From Devosia ginsengisoli (lineage in GTDB: Bacteria > Pseudomonadota > Alphaproteobacteria > Rhizobiales > Devosiaceae), in contig NZ_CP042304.1 in the NCBI RefSeq assembly GCF_007859655.1, positions 3,164,501-3,228,500 on the forward strand: a DNA stretch of 64,000 nt, in the 5' to 3' direction. The position numbers and the translations under genes were made by a program. Each line of letters starts with the position of its first letter. The first letter of the stretch is position 1. Of the stretch, positions 45,813 to 54,884 are shown in pieces. The notes beneath the pieces were generated by a model, which had not been told where the DNA came from, searched no databases, and worked only from the letters and a program-made list of their open reading frames with translations.

Positions 45813-47620
45813 TATACCCGCGCCTTGGGCGCGATCTTCTTGAGGTCGATGCCGCCTTCGCTTTGCGGAGTCAGTGGATCGACATGCACCGGGCGGTAGC
45901 CGAGGCGGACGGCGCCGGTATCGGTGTCGATCCAGGAGAGAGTGTGTTTGCGCCAGTTCTCGTCGTCGCGGGAGGGATAGTCCTCGTGGGCGTGAGCGCC
46001 GCGCGACTCGTGGCGGGCTTCGGCGGAAACCACGGTCACCATGGCATTGGCCATGAGATTTTCCAGCTCAAGGGTTTCGACCAGATCGGTATTCCAGATC
46101 AGGCTGCGGTCGGTGACCTGCACGTCGCCAAGGCGGCCATAGATCTCGGTCATGCCCTTGACGCCGCTCTTGAGCGACTCGTCAGTGCGGAACACGGCGG
46201 CATCGGCCTGCATGGTGCGCTGCATCTCGTCGCGCAGCTTGGCGGTGGGCTGGGAGCCGGCCGCATTGCGCAGACGATCGAAGCGGGCGAGGATTTTTGC
46301 GTCCTGCGCCGCATTGATGCCCGGCACCGGCGCGGCCTTGTCGAGCACCTTGCCGGCGCGCAAGGCGGCGGCGCGGCCGAAGACCACGAGGTCGGTCAGC
46401 GAATTGGAGCCGAGGCGATTGGCGCCATGCACCGAGGCGCAGGCGGCTTCGCCCACCGCCATCAGGCCGGGCACGACGCGATCGGGATTATCAGGGGTCG
46501 GGTCGAGCACTTCGCCGTGATAGTTGGCGGGAATGCCACCCATATTATAGTGCACGGTCGGCAGCACCGGGATGGGCTCGCGGGTCAGGTCGACGCCGGC
46601 GAAAATCTTGGCCGATTCGGTGATGCCCGGCAGGCGCTCATGCAGCACTTTGGGGTCAAGATGATCGAGGTGCAGGTAGATATGGTCCTTCTTGGGACCG
46701 ACACCCCTGCCCTCGCGGATTTCGAGCGTCATGCAGCGGCTGACCACGTCACGGCTGGCGAGGTCCTTGGCGTTCGGAGCATAGCGCTCCATGAAGCGCT
46801 CGCCTTCCGCATTGGTGAGATAGCCGCCCTCGCCGCGCGCGCCCTCGGTGATGAGCACGCCGGCGCCATAAATGCCGGTGGGGTGGAACTGCACGAATTC
46901 CATGTCCTGCAAGGGCAGCCCGGCACGGGCCACCATGCCATTGCCGTCGCCGGTGCAGGTATGGGCCGAGGTGGCCGAGAAATAGGAGCGCCCATAGCCG
47001 CCGGTGGCCAGCACCACCAGCTTGGCGCGGAAGCGGTGCAAAGTGCCGTCATCCAGCTTCCAGGCGATGACGCCCTGGCATTCGCCATTCTCGCCCATGA
47101 TCAGGTCGAGGGCGAAATACTCGATATAGAATTGCGCATTGTTGCGCAGGCTCTGGCCATAGAGCGTGTGCAGGATGGCGTGGCCGGTGCGGTCGGCGGC
47201 GGCGCAGGTGCGCTGCACCGGCGGGCCTTCGCCGAATTCGGTCATGTGGCCGCCAAACGGGCGCTGGTAAATCTTGCCCTCATTGGTGCGGGAGAACGGC
47301 ACGCCGTAATGCTCGAGCTCATAAATGGCGGCCGGCGCCTCGCGGGCCAGATATTCCATGGCGTCATTGTCGCCCAGCCAGTCCGACCCCTTGACGGTAT
47401 CGTACATGTGCCACTGCCAGGAATCGGGCCCCATATTCTGCAGCGAGGCGGCAATGCCGCCCTGCGCCGCCACGGTGTGGCTGCGGGTGGGGAAGACCTT
47501 GGTGATGCAGGCGGTGTTGAAACCCTGCTCGGCCATGCCCAGAGTGGCGCGCAGGCCCGCGCCGCCGGCGCCAACCACCACCACGTCGAATTCGTGGTCG
47601 ATGAGTTCATAAGTGGCCAT
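45809..47620 (-). CDS. sdhA: Succinate dehydrogenase flavoprotein subunit
   Basis: This 603-residue catalytic subunit oxidises succinate to fumarate. The FAD fold opens [20 protein letters not shown]. The His that carries covalent FAD is in [13 protein letters not shown], the active-site region is [11 protein letters not shown], and the substrate Arg is in [18 protein letters not shown]. The C-terminal DENWRKHTL is typical. It is coupled to the small secreted gene by ATGA and preceded by sdhD after 5 bases. Confidence 0.98.
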   Translation of the reverse strand: MATYELIDHEFDVVVVGAGGAGLRATLGMAEQGFNTACITKVFPTRSHTVAAQGGIAASLQNMGPDSWQWHMYDTVKGSDWLGDNDAMEYLAREAPAAIYELEHYGVPFSRTNEGKIYQRPFGGHMTEFGEGPPVQRTCAAADRTGHAILHTLYGQSLRNNAQFYIEYFALDLIMGENGECQGVIAWKLDDGTLHRFRAKLVVLATGGYGRSYFSATSAHTCTGDGNGMVARAGLPLQDMEFVQFHPTGIYGAGVLITEGARGEGGYLTNAEGERFMERYAPNAKDLASRDVVSRCMTLEIREGRGVGPKKDHIYLHLDHLDPKVLHERLPGITESAKIFAGVDLTREPIPVLPTVHYNMGGIPANYHGEVLDPTPDNPDRVVPGLMAVGEAACASVHGANRLGSNSLTDLVVFGRAAALRAGKVLDKAAPVPGINAAQDAKILARFDRLRNAAGSQPTAKLRDEMQRTMQADAAVFRTDESLKSGVKGMTEIYGRLGDVQVTDRSLIWNTDLVETLELENLMANAMVTVVSAEARHESRGAHAHEDYPSRDDENWRKHTLSWIDTDTGAVRLGYRPVHVDPLTPQSEGGIDLKKIAPKARVY

Positions 47621-47625
47621 AGGCG

Positions 47626-48018
47626 CTAACCCCAGAAGACGAGCTTGAGAAGCGCGGCGACCCCGGCCACCGCGACGAGAATGCAGAACAAGGTGTTGAG
47701 CAGCATCAGCAGGCGATAGAGACTGCCCGCAAAATAATCCTCCAGCACATCGCGCATGCCATTGCGCATATGCACGGTCACCACGACCAGCAAAGCTGCC
47801 AACGGCAGGCCGATCCAGGCATTGCCAAGCACCGAGACCATGTCCGGGCGATCCTGCCCGGCCAGCCGCACCACGACGAAGAGCAGGAAGATCAGGAAGG
47901 CGATATTGATCGCCCCGGTCACGCGCTGGGTGATGAAATGGCGGGTCGAGGCCCGCGCATTGCCGTATTTGGTCTTGGGATTGGCGACCATGTCGCGGGT
48001 GATAACGGTGTCGCGCAT
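47626..48018 (-). CDS. sdhD: Succinate dehydrogenase membrane anchor subunit D
   Basis: This 130-residue protein has three transmembrane helices. [19 protein letters not shown] holds the quinone-site and first-helix residues, and [15 protein letters not shown] is the typical motif with the haem-region His. Its ATG shares a base with the sdhC stop (TGATG). Confidence 0.93.
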   Translation of the reverse strand: MRDTVITRDMVANPKTKYGNARASTRHFITQRVTGAINIAFLIFLLFVVVRLAGQDRPDMVSVLGNAWIGLPLAALLVVVTVHMRNGMRDVLEDYFAGSLYRLLMLLNTLFCILVAVAGVAALLKLVFWG

Positions 48019-48404
48019 CAGGCCATCCAGACGAAAACGGTCCAGACCAAAAGGGTCAGGACGATGGAAGCGATCAGATTGGCCCAGGCCAGCGCCTCGC
48101 GCTGCCCCGGCTCCATGCCGATGATGAAATCCCAGATGAAATGGCGGATGCCGCCCAGCATGTGATGGATCAGCGACCAGGTGAAGCCGAACAGCACGAG
48201 CTGGCCGAACCAGGAGCCATAGATATCGTTGACCACATTGAGCGCTTCCTGCCCGCTGGCGGCGGCGCCGAGCCAGACCACCAGCAGCACCGTGCCGGCA
48301 TAATTGGCGATGCCGGTGGCCCGATGGACGATCGACATGGCCATGGTGATGGTCCAGCGATAGATTTGCAGATGCGGAGAAAGAGGGCGGGATCGAACCG
48401 TCAT
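48018..48404 (-). CDS. sdhC: Succinate dehydrogenase cytochrome b556 subunit
   Basis: This 128-residue protein has three transmembrane helices. The N-terminal [12 protein letters not shown] and SIVHRATG motifs are diagnostic (the latter carries the quinone-binding Ser and Arg), and the haem b His is in [11 protein letters not shown]. The ATG at 48404 is used, since an upstream start at 48470 gives residues unlike the family. It is the first gene of the sdh operon. Confidence 0.95.
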   Translation of the reverse strand: MTVRSRPLSPHLQIYRWTITMAMSIVHRATGIANYAGTVLLVVWLGAAASGQEALNVVNDIYGSWFGQLVLFGFTWSLIHHMLGGIRHFIWDFIIGMEPGQREALAWANLIASIVLTLLVWTVFVWMA

Positions 48405-48456
48405 GAAGCCTCGCTGGCACGCGGCTTTGCCGCCCACAGTTTGGAATGGTTCGAGA

Positions 48457-48485
48457 CTTCTAGCGCCCAAAGGTTACAAAATCAA
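48457..48485 (-). promoter_or_regulatory. Possible sdh operon promoter
   Basis: On the minus strand TTGATT (48480-48485) and TAGAAG (48457-48462) are 17 bases apart, 53 bp before sdhC. The rest of the gap up to 48671 shows no gene. Confidence 0.4.
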
Positions 48486-48671
48486 AGCGCCGGACTGCAA
48501 CTTTTGGCGCACTCCGCACTTTGTTCGTGGAGCGCACCAGGTGTGCGGGGAACGGACGGAAGGCATGTAGGGAGAGGGCAGCGGTTGGGTTCTATGGTGG
48601 ACCTGATGCGGATACCGGCTTGTCGGATGGAAACCTGCACGACCGCCGCGAGCTCGGGATGATTGGCCGCC

Positions 48672-50114
48672 TTATTGGGCAGAGGGCGCGTGCTCTTTGT
48701 CGGAATGCGAAAGCAAAGCCTGCTGCAGGCACGCCTGCAGGGCTTCGAACACCCGGTCGTCCATCTGCGCAACATTGAAGCGCATAAAGCCGCTCGCCGT
48801 CTGCCCGACGCTGAAGGCATTGCCGGGCGCGAGAACGAGCCCCGAAGCCAGGGCAATCCGCGCGACATCGGCGGAGTCGAGACCCGCGGGCAGCCGGCAC
48901 CAGAGGAAGATGCCGGCCCGCGGCTCGATCCAGGGCGTGACGCCCATCTCGCGGAGCCGTTCACTCGCCTCGCGCCGCGCCCGTTCCAGCCTGACCCGCA
49001 AGGCGGCGGCATGCCGGCGAAAGCCGCTATCGCTCAGGGCGGCATGGGTCAGCTCCTCATTCAAACGCGCCCCGCCGAACATGGTCGCGATCTTGAGATC
49101 GATCAGCCCCTCGATCCATTCCGGCCGGGCCGCGACGAAACCGCAGCGCGCCGAGGCCGACAGGGTTTTCGAGAAGCTGCCGATCTGGATCACCCGGTTG
49201 AGCCCGTCGAATCCGGCAAGCCGCGGCGCCGGCGCATGTTCGAAATCGGCGAAGATATCGTCTTCGATAATGATCAGCCCATGCTGGTCGGCCAGCTTGA
49301 GAACGCGATGGGCGATGACCGGCGACAGGGTGGCGCCGGTCGGATTATGCACGGCGGAATTGGTGATGTAGAGGCGCGGCCGCCGCTCGGCGAGAATGCT
49401 GGCAAGGGCGTCGATATCGGGCCCTGCAGGCGTATAGGGCACGCTGACCATCCGGATGCGATGCGCCCGCAGCAAGGCCTGGAAATTGAAATAGCAGGGA
49501 TCGTCTACCAGCACGGTATCGCCCGGTTCGAGCAGGTACCGGCAGAGCAGGTCGATCGCCTGGGTGCCGCTTTCGGTGAGCATGATCTGGTCGGGCGCGG
49601 CTTCGACGCCTCGCTCGCCCAGCCGCCTACTGATCAACTGGCGCAGCGGCGGCAACCCTAATGGCGAGCCATAATTCGCCAATGCTTCGGCACTGCCCCG
49701 GGATACGGTGCGGAGCGCCTTGCGGATGGTCTGTTGCGGCAACCACGATGCCGGCATCCAGCCGCATCCCGGTTTCAGCACGCTTTCGTCGCCCTCCAGC
49801 GATTGCCGCGATATCCAGAGCGGATCGATGGCGCGGTCCAGCTTCGGTTCCAGCGCCGATAATTCCAGCGGGGCAAGCTGGGAGGCGACATAGAAGCCCG
49901 ATCCCGGACGGGAGAGGATCGCCCCTTCGGCGACGAGCCGGTTATAGGCCTCGACCACGGTTGACACCGAAACCTGCATGGATCGCGCCAGCACCCGTAC
50001 CGATGGCAGCCTGGAGCCGGCCACCAGGCTTCGCGCAGCGATCCGCTGGCGGATGGTCGCCATCACCATGCCGATGCGGCCCACAGGCACTGTCTGTATT
50101 GCTTCGCTGACCAT
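48672..50114 (-). CDS. MocR-type GntR/aminotransferase regulator
   Basis: This 480-residue protein has an N-terminal GntR winged helix (about 10-75; LPSVRVLARSMQVSVSTVVE) joined to a class I aminotransferase-like domain. The PLP-binding Lys is in GSFSKTLSAS, and the YFNFQ, NPTGAT and DDIFADF blocks are present. MocR proteins sense PLP or amino-acid-like ligands and control neighbouring genes. The ATG at 50114 starts at the GntR domain. It diverges from a DMT exporter 82 bp away, its probable target. Confidence 0.93.
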   Translation of the reverse strand: MVSEAIQTVPVGRIGMVMATIRQRIAARSLVAGSRLPSVRVLARSMQVSVSTVVEAYNRLVAEGAILSRPGSGFYVASQLAPLELSALEPKLDRAIDPLWISRQSLEGDESVLKPGCGWMPASWLPQQTIRKALRTVSRGSAEALANYGSPLGLPPLRQLISRRLGERGVEAAPDQIMLTESGTQAIDLLCRYLLEPGDTVLVDDPCYFNFQALLRAHRIRMVSVPYTPAGPDIDALASILAERRPRLYITNSAVHNPTGATLSPVIAHRVLKLADQHGLIIIEDDIFADFEHAPAPRLAGFDGLNRVIQIGSFSKTLSASARCGFVAARPEWIEGLIDLKIATMFGGARLNEELTHAALSDSGFRRHAAALRVRLERARREASERLREMGVTPWIEPRAGIFLWCRLPAGLDSADVARIALASGLVLAPGNAFSVGQTASGFMRFNVAQMDDRVFEALQACLQQALLSHSDKEHAPSAQ

Positions 50115-50196
50115 AACAGTTCGCTCAAACCGTACCGCACTGTAACTGGCCCTCCTGCCGGCGACAACCGATAAGGGCGGCGACAAGGAGCGGGCC

Positions 50197-51060
50197 ATGG
50201 AACAGGCGAGAAGCGGCTGGATCAACGGATTGATCGGGGTCATCATCTTCAGCGGATCGCTGCCGGCCACCCGCGTGGCGGTGGCGGCTTTCGATCCGGT
50301 ATTTCTCACCGTAGCCCGGGCCGCCATTGCCGGCATTCTGGGTCTGGCGCTGCTGCTGTTGGCCCGGGAACGCCGCCCGGCACGCGGCGACCTGGTATCG
50401 CTGGCCATCGTGGCCCTGGGTGTCGTCGTCGGCTTTCCCCTGCTGACCGCCCTCGCCCTGCAATACGTCACCTCGGCCCATTCCATCGTCTTTATCGGCC
50501 TGTTGCCGCTGGCGACGGCCATCTTCGGCGTCATCAGGGGCGGGGAGCGCCCGCGGGCCGCCTTCTGGGTCTTCTCGCTGCTCGGCAGCGCGCTTGTCGC
50601 CGGCTTCGCGCTGGTGCAGGGCCTGACGGCCTCGCCGGTCGGCGACGCCCTCATGCTCGGCGCCATCGTGGTCTGCGGGCTGGGCTATGCCGAGGGCGCC
50701 AGGCTGTCGCGCAGGCTCGGAGGCTGGCAGGTGATCTGCTGGGCCCTGGTGCTGTCACTGCCCCTGATGCTGCTGCTGACGCTGTTCTACTGGCCCGCCT
50801 CCTTTGCCGATGTGACGCTGCCGGCCTGGTTCAGCCTGGCCTATGTCTCGCTCTTCAGCATGCTGATCGGCTTCGTCTTCTGGTATCGCGGCCTGGCCCA
50901 GGGCGGCATCGCCTCGGTCGGTCAATTGCAACTGCTGCAGCCCTTCTTCGGCCTGGCGCTGGCGGCCACGCTCCTGCGCGAAGAAGTAACGCCCATCATG
51001 CTGCTGGTGACAGTGGCGGTCATCCTGTGCGTCGTCGGGGCGCGCAGATTCGCCAGATAG
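50197..51060 (+). CDS. EamA/DMT family exporter controlled by MocR
   Basis: This 287-residue protein has ten transmembrane helices in two EamA repeats (opening LIGVIIFSGSLPATRVAVAA; second repeat from about LGAIVVCGLGYAEGA). AAGGAG stands 7 bases before the ATG. The divergent layout with a MocR regulator is common, and such pairs often export amino acids or amines; the substrate here is unknown. The shared 82-bp region has ACAGT and ACTGT in inverted orientation around an 18-base centre, a possible operator. Confidence 0.88.
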   Translation: MEQARSGWINGLIGVIIFSGSLPATRVAVAAFDPVFLTVARAAIAGILGLALLLLARERRPARGDLVSLAIVALGVVVGFPLLTALALQYVTSAHSIVFIGLLPLATAIFGVIRGGERPRAAFWVFSLLGSALVAGFALVQGLTASPVGDALMLGAIVVCGLGYAEGARLSRRLGGWQVICWALVLSLPLMLLLTLFYWPASFADVTLPAWFSLAYVSLFSMLIGFVFWYRGLAQGGIASVGQLQLLQPFFGLALAATLLREEVTPIMLLVTVAVILCVVGARRFAR

Positions 51061-51078
51061 CGCAAGGTCGTTGCCGCC

Positions 51079-51582
51079 TCACGCACGGCCGGCGCCGAGG
51101 GTGGCGAGCAGTTCGTCGAGCTGCTCGAACTGTTCGGGCGCGCCGTCCATCCCGCCCAGGGATTCATCGAGCGCCTGCTTGCTGGGATAGACTTCGCTGA
51201 AGGTCAGCAGCGTCTTGCCGTCCTGTTCCACGAAGGTCACCGTGGAAATGGCGCCGTTCTCGCCTTCGTCATTGGTCCAGACGATCCGTGTCGGCGGCAC
51301 CACGTCGATATATTTGCCGAAAAAGGCCCAGCTGTTTTCGGCGTCCTTGCCGAATTCGAGGCGATAGGTGCCCCCGGTGCGCACATCCATCTCGCAGGAG
51401 CGCAGCGGCACGCCCAGGGATTTGGGTACCCACCAGCGCGCGAACAGCTCGGGATCGGTCCAGGCCTCGAACACGATCCGGGCCGGAGCATCGAAGATGC
51501 GCGTCGCCGCGATCTCGCGCTCGGATATCCGCTTCACCACGGTGCGGCCGTTGACCGGCACATTCTCCTGCCTATCGCCCAT
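51079..51582 (-). CDS. SRPBCC (AHSA1-like) protein
   Basis: This 167-residue START-like fold protein has IAATRIFDAPARIVFEAWTD and ARWWVPKSLG, the hallmark of the AHSA1/SRPBCC family, and the late DGAPEQFEQLDELLA. Such proteins bind hydrophobic ligands. The ATG at 51582 is preferred over 51642 and gives an 11-base overlap with the ArsR gene just upstream. The ArsR-SRPBCC pair is common; the regulator normally represses both. Confidence 0.88.
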   Translation of the reverse strand: MGDRQENVPVNGRTVVKRISEREIAATRIFDAPARIVFEAWTDPELFARWWVPKSLGVPLRSCEMDVRTGGTYRLEFGKDAENSWAFFGKYIDVVPPTRIVWTNDEGENGAISTVTFVEQDGKTLLTFSEVYPSKQALDESLGGMDGAPEQFEQLDELLATLGAGRA

Positions 51583-51925
51583 CGCTCTTCTCCCTGTTTT
51601 TGAGTTCTTCGACAACCATGTCCAGCCGGTCGAACCGGGCATCCCAGAGCTGGCGGTATTGCTCGATCCATTCCGCCTCCTGCTCGAGGCGGCTGATGCC
51701 GAGGCGGCAGGTGCGCACGCGCCCGACCTTTTCCGACGTGACCAGCCCCGCCTTTTCGAGGACGCTGATATGCTTCTTCATGCCCGTCAGGGTCATGCGG
51801 AACGTCTCGGCGAGATCGGTGATCGAGGCGTCGGAGCGGCCGAGCTGTTCGAGCACGCCACGCCTCGTGGCATCCGAAAGCGCGGCAAATGATGTATCAA
51901 AGCGGGCTTGATGAAGCTGAACCAT
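51572..51925 (-). CDS. ArsR family transcription regulator
   Basis: This 117-residue winged-helix protein opens FAALSDATRRGVLEQLGRS, with recognition helix LAETFRMTLTGMKKHISVLE and wing EKVGRVRTCRLG. It has no metal-binding Cys box of the CXC type, so it belongs to the metal-independent group linked with SRPBCC proteins. The ATG at 51925 lies inside a perfect palindrome (51918-51933), the likely autoregulatory operator. Confidence 0.9.
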   Translation of the reverse strand: MVQLHQARFDTSFAALSDATRRGVLEQLGRSDASITDLAETFRMTLTGMKKHISVLEKAGLVTSEKVGRVRTCRLGISRLEQEAEWIEQYRQLWDARFDRLDMVVEELKNREKSDGR

Positions 51926-51933
51926 GTGGTTCA
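51918..51933. promoter_or_regulatory. Palindromic operator over the arsR start codon
   Basis: TGAACCA-TG-TGGTTCA is a perfect 7+2+7 inverted repeat that covers the ATG of the ArsR gene. Binding there would block both transcription and ribosome access. Confidence 0.6.
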
Positions 51934-51990
51934 CTATATGGAGATTGCCCGTTCCAGGCAAGGGGTGGCGAGGGTTTGCCGATCGCCAAA

Positions 51991-52017
51991 GAAAAGCCCG
52001 GCATTGCCGGGCTTTTT
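51991..52017 (-). terminator. Hairpin terminator after the alpha/beta hydrolase
   Basis: GCCCGGC/GCCGGGC (51996-52002 with 52006-52012) is flanked by AAAA and TTTTT, so it can work on both strands. On the minus strand it ends the hydrolase gene at 52035. Confidence 0.85.
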
Positions 52018-52034
52018 GCTGCATCGCGACCGGC

Positions 52035-52946
52035 CTATTGTGCCGGGGCGTCGAGGAAGGCGATGGCGGTTTCGCCGGGACGGGTATCGTTGAAGATATT
52101 GTAATGAGTGGCATTGGGGATGATGGCCAGGCGATTGGCATTCATGCCCGAGCCGTCCCACAACGCGTCCTGCAACCCGCCGCCCAGCAATTCGAAGAAG
52201 CTGGCGACATGGCTGGTGCGCACGGCGTCCCAGTCGGCGACCATGAGCAGCGTCGGCGCCGTGATTTCCCGGACCTCGGCGGCCCAATCGAAATCATGCA
52301 TCATCATGGCCGTGACCTGCTCGATCAGGGTCGGGAAATTGTTCACGTCGGGTGCGACCGCCGCGTAGGATTCGTAGAGCGGCGTGCCCTTCATCCCCTC
52401 GGCCATGTCGGGCGTCATCGAGCGCATGCCCTGCTGGTTGTAGTCGTGCCAGCCCGCCCAGGCATAGGGGGCGGAGACGACGACCAGCCGGTCCACCAGG
52501 TCGGGATGCTGGATCGCCACGCGCAGGGCCGTACCGCCGCCCAGCGAATAGCCCATGATGTCGGCCTTCTCGAAGCCGAGATACTCGATGACGCCGGCCA
52601 CATCGTCGGCCATGGCCTCGTAGGTCATCGGGCGATCGAAGGGCAAAGTGTGGCCATGGCCCTGCAGGTCGATGGCGATGACCTGACGGCCTTGCGCCAG
52701 CAGGGCGACATTGGGTCCGAACATGTCGATATTGGCCAGGCCCCCATGCAGCAGGACCAGCGGATCGCCCTCGCCATAGACGGCGTAATAGACTTCGACG
52801 CCGTTGACGGGGGCGTAGCCGGATTTCGACGGGGCGGGCAACATGGCGGCTCCTGGAGCGGGTTGGTCGGATTGCTGGGCGAATGCGGGCAGCGCCATGA
52901 GCGGGGCCAGCGCGGCGGTCAGGGACAGGAAGGTGCGTCTCAGCAT
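52035..52946 (-). CDS. Exported alpha/beta hydrolase
   Basis: This 303-residue protein has a signal peptide (FLSLTAALAPLMALPAFAQ) and an alpha/beta hydrolase fold. The oxyanion region is LLHGGLANIDMFG, the nucleophile elbow GYSLGGG, a late Asp is in MVADWDAVR, and the His is in IPNATHYN. The ATG at 52946 has GAGGAGA upstream. The closest activity class is esterase or C-C bond hydrolase; the substrate is unknown. Confidence 0.88.
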   Translation of the reverse strand: MLRRTFLSLTAALAPLMALPAFAQQSDQPAPGAAMLPAPSKSGYAPVNGVEVYYAVYGEGDPLVLLHGGLANIDMFGPNVALLAQGRQVIAIDLQGHGHTLPFDRPMTYEAMADDVAGVIEYLGFEKADIMGYSLGGGTALRVAIQHPDLVDRLVVVSAPYAWAGWHDYNQQGMRSMTPDMAEGMKGTPLYESYAAVAPDVNNFPTLIEQVTAMMMHDFDWAAEVREITAPTLLMVADWDAVRTSHVASFFELLGGGLQDALWDGSGMNANRLAIIPNATHYNIFNDTRPGETAIAFLDAPAQ

Positions 52947-53028
52947 GGGAAGTCTCCTCTTCTCTGCCTTGACGACGAGCAGCGGGAAGAGAAATCGACA
53001 CGCCCGGTAAATTATCCGGCCAAACCCC

Positions 53029-53694
53029 TCACGCCTGTTCCAGCAAAGCCGCCAGTTCGTCCGGCATGAGCAGGGGCACGTCGTGACCGCAGGGCAGTTC
53101 ATGCACCGTCCAGGCCGGATCGTCCCGCAAGGGCGATGCGACCTGCTGGAACCCCTCCCAGCCAGTGGCCAGAATGTAGGTCTTGCGCGCGACCTGGCGA
53201 TAGGCCCCGCTATGCTTGAGGCGTTCGGTGAAGGTGCCGGTGGGCTGGGCCGTGACAAGCGCGGCGACGCGATCGCGCTCGGCCTCGGTGGGATATTCGT
53301 TGCCGCCGATCTCGGGGACCGACACGACAGGACCGGTGAGCTTCTCGCCGATAATGTCCGCGAAGGACTGGCCATCTTCGGGGATGAAGGCGTCGAGATA
53401 GACGATCGAGGCGATCCGGTCGGCGGCGCGCTCGACGACGCCGGTGGCGACAAAGCCGCCATAGGAATGGGCCACCAGCACGACATCATCGAGCTCGTGC
53501 CAGACCATCTCGTTGATGATGTCGTCGATATGGGTGGTCAGGTCGATCGGCAGATGGGCCAGGTGCGAGCGCTCGCCCAGGCCGCTCAGCGTCGGCACAT
53601 GCACGCGGTGTCCGCTGGCCCGCAGCAATTCGGCCACCGGGTCCCAACCCCAACTGCCCGCCCACGCGCCGTGTACGATGACAAAGGTCGACAT
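53029..53694 (-). CDS. Alpha/beta hydrolase, HxlR-linked
   Basis: This 221-residue cytoplasmic hydrolase opens FVIVHGAWAGSWGWDPVAE. The nucleophile elbow is VAHSYGG, Asp is in YLDAFIPEDGQS, and the terminal His is in LPCGHDVPLL. The pattern fits the group of small esterases related to plant hydroxynitrile lyases and salicylate esterases. It diverges from an HxlR regulator 68 bp away, with two tandem palindromes between, and is probably induced by a reactive or phenolic compound. That inducer is inference. Confidence 0.9.
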   Translation of the reverse strand: MSTFVIVHGAWAGSWGWDPVAELLRASGHRVHVPTLSGLGERSHLAHLPIDLTTHIDDIINEMVWHELDDVVLVAHSYGGFVATGVVERAADRIASIVYLDAFIPEDGQSFADIIGEKLTGPVVSVPEIGGNEYPTEAERDRVAALVTAQPTGTFTERLKHSGAYRQVARKTYILATGWEGFQQVASPLRDDPAWTVHELPCGHDVPLLMPDELAALLEQA

Positions 53695-53710
53695 TGGCTC
53701 CTCCTTATGA

Positions 53711-53740
53711 TTGCAAAATGCAAGTGATTGCTTTTCGCAA
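53711..53740. promoter_or_regulatory. Two tandem TTGC-N5-GCAA palindromes (candidate HxlR operator)
   Basis: TTGCAAAATGCAA (53711-53723) and TTGCTTTTCGCAA (53728-53740) have centres 17 bp apart and lie between the divergent hydrolase and hxlR genes. Confidence 0.6.
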
Positions 53741-53762
53741 GCATTGCGCCTAGAGTCAAGCC

Positions 53763-54188
53763 ATGACCGATCACACCTATCGCTCCGGCTGCCCCATCAA
53801 TCTGGGCCTGGAAGTTTTCGGGGACAGATGGTCCCTGCTGATCATCCGCGACATGATGTTCGCCGGCAAACGCCATTACCGCGAATTCCTGGCCTCGGAT
53901 GAAGGCATTTCCAGCAATATCCTGGCCAACCGGCTGTCCATGCTGGTGGCGGCGGGCATTCTCAGCAAGGCGGACGACCCGGCTCATCGCCTCAAGGCCA
54001 TCTATTCGCTGACCGAGAAGGGGATCGACCTGCTGCCTGTTATCGCCCAGATCAGCCGCTGGAGCCGCAAATACATGCCGGTCGACCCGGCGCTGGCGGC
54101 CACGGGCGAAGCGCGCGACCGCGGCGGACCCGATGCGGTGGAGCGGCAGATGGTGGCATTGCGGGAAGTGCATCTGGGACAGGCATAG
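53763..54188 (+). CDS. HxlR family transcription regulator
   Basis: This 141-residue winged-helix protein has the HxlR opening SGCPINLGLEVFGDRWSLLI, with the conserved Cys that senses aldehydes or oxidants in some members. It also has GISSNILANRLSMLVAAGIL and the wing region YSLTEKGIDLLPV. It diverges from the hydrolase gene it probably controls. Confidence 0.92.
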   Translation: MTDHTYRSGCPINLGLEVFGDRWSLLIIRDMMFAGKRHYREFLASDEGISSNILANRLSMLVAAGILSKADDPAHRLKAIYSLTEKGIDLLPVIAQISRWSRKYMPVDPALAATGEARDRGGPDAVERQMVALREVHLGQA

Positions 54189-54191
54189 AAC

Positions 54192-54221
54192 AAAACTGCC
54201 CCCGGATGTATCCGAGGGCAG
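54192..54221 (-). terminator. Terminator of the Gly-rich secreted protein gene
   Basis: CTGCCC...GGGCAG arms (54196-54221, 12 bp with one mismatch) are followed on the minus strand by TTTT. It could also stop hxlR, which runs toward it. Confidence 0.75.
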
Positions 54222-54244
54222 CATGATGCGATGGGGGGCCTGGC

Positions 54245-54715
54245 TTAGCCGTTGTTGAGCGGCAAATCGGGCAGGTCGATACCGCCACCGCCGCCGCCAT
54301 TGTCGAACGGCAGATCCGGCAGATCGATGCCACCGCCACCACCGCCATTGTCGAGCGGCAGGTCGGGCAGATCGATGCCGCCGCCCTTCTTGACCGGGCC
54401 GCCGGCGCCGCCGCCGACCGAATGGGCGGGCTGCATGCCGATGATGCGGTTGACCGCGACCTGGCCTTCAATGCCCGGCCACTGGCAATGGGCGCGGTTG
54501 AGCGTCACGAAACTGCAGACGATGACCGTGTCGGGCGTCTGGCAGGCCACCGAGGGGCTGGCGGCGGTCACCATGCCGCCCTGGGCGATACAGCGGTTGG
54601 CGAACAGCTCGGCATGGATATCGACCGCGCGGGTGGCGGCCTGGGCCGGGATGGCGGCAGCGAGGCCGGCAAACGAGGCGATGGCAAAGGCAATGGCGAA
54701 AGTCTTGTTGGACAT
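54245..54715 (-). CDS. Secreted protein with Gly-rich IDLPDLP tail repeats
   Basis: This 156-residue protein has a signal peptide (AIAFAIASFAGLAAAIPAQA), a middle domain with four Cys (42, 58, 67, 77), and a C-terminal tail of three 16-residue repeats (114-123, 130-139, 146-155 plus Gly spacers) of form IDLPDLPxDN-GGGGGG. The coding DNA has a matching 48-bp period. A Gly/Pro tail of this kind suggests an extended, surface-exposed or wall-associated segment. Not recognised. Confidence 0.72.
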   Translation of the reverse strand: MSNKTFAIAFAIASFAGLAAAIPAQAATRAVDIHAELFANRCIAQGGMVTAASPSVACQTPDTVIVCSFVTLNRAHCQWPGIEGQVAVNRIIGMQPAHSVGGGAGGPVKKGGGIDLPDLPLDNGGGGGGIDLPDLPFDNGGGGGGIDLPDLPLNNG

Positions 54716-54884
54716 GATTTATTCCCTTGAAGCGTGCGGCGCCGTTGTGGTCGCCGCTGATGGGGCGCCTTCTAGCGAGCCCCACTTCACTCCGGCGTGA
54801 ACTGCGCGTTTAGCTGGCATTCAGGATTGCGGGCTGGTCGGGAGCGGCGCTTTGGGGCAGAAGACGGACCGATAAGGAGCCCGC

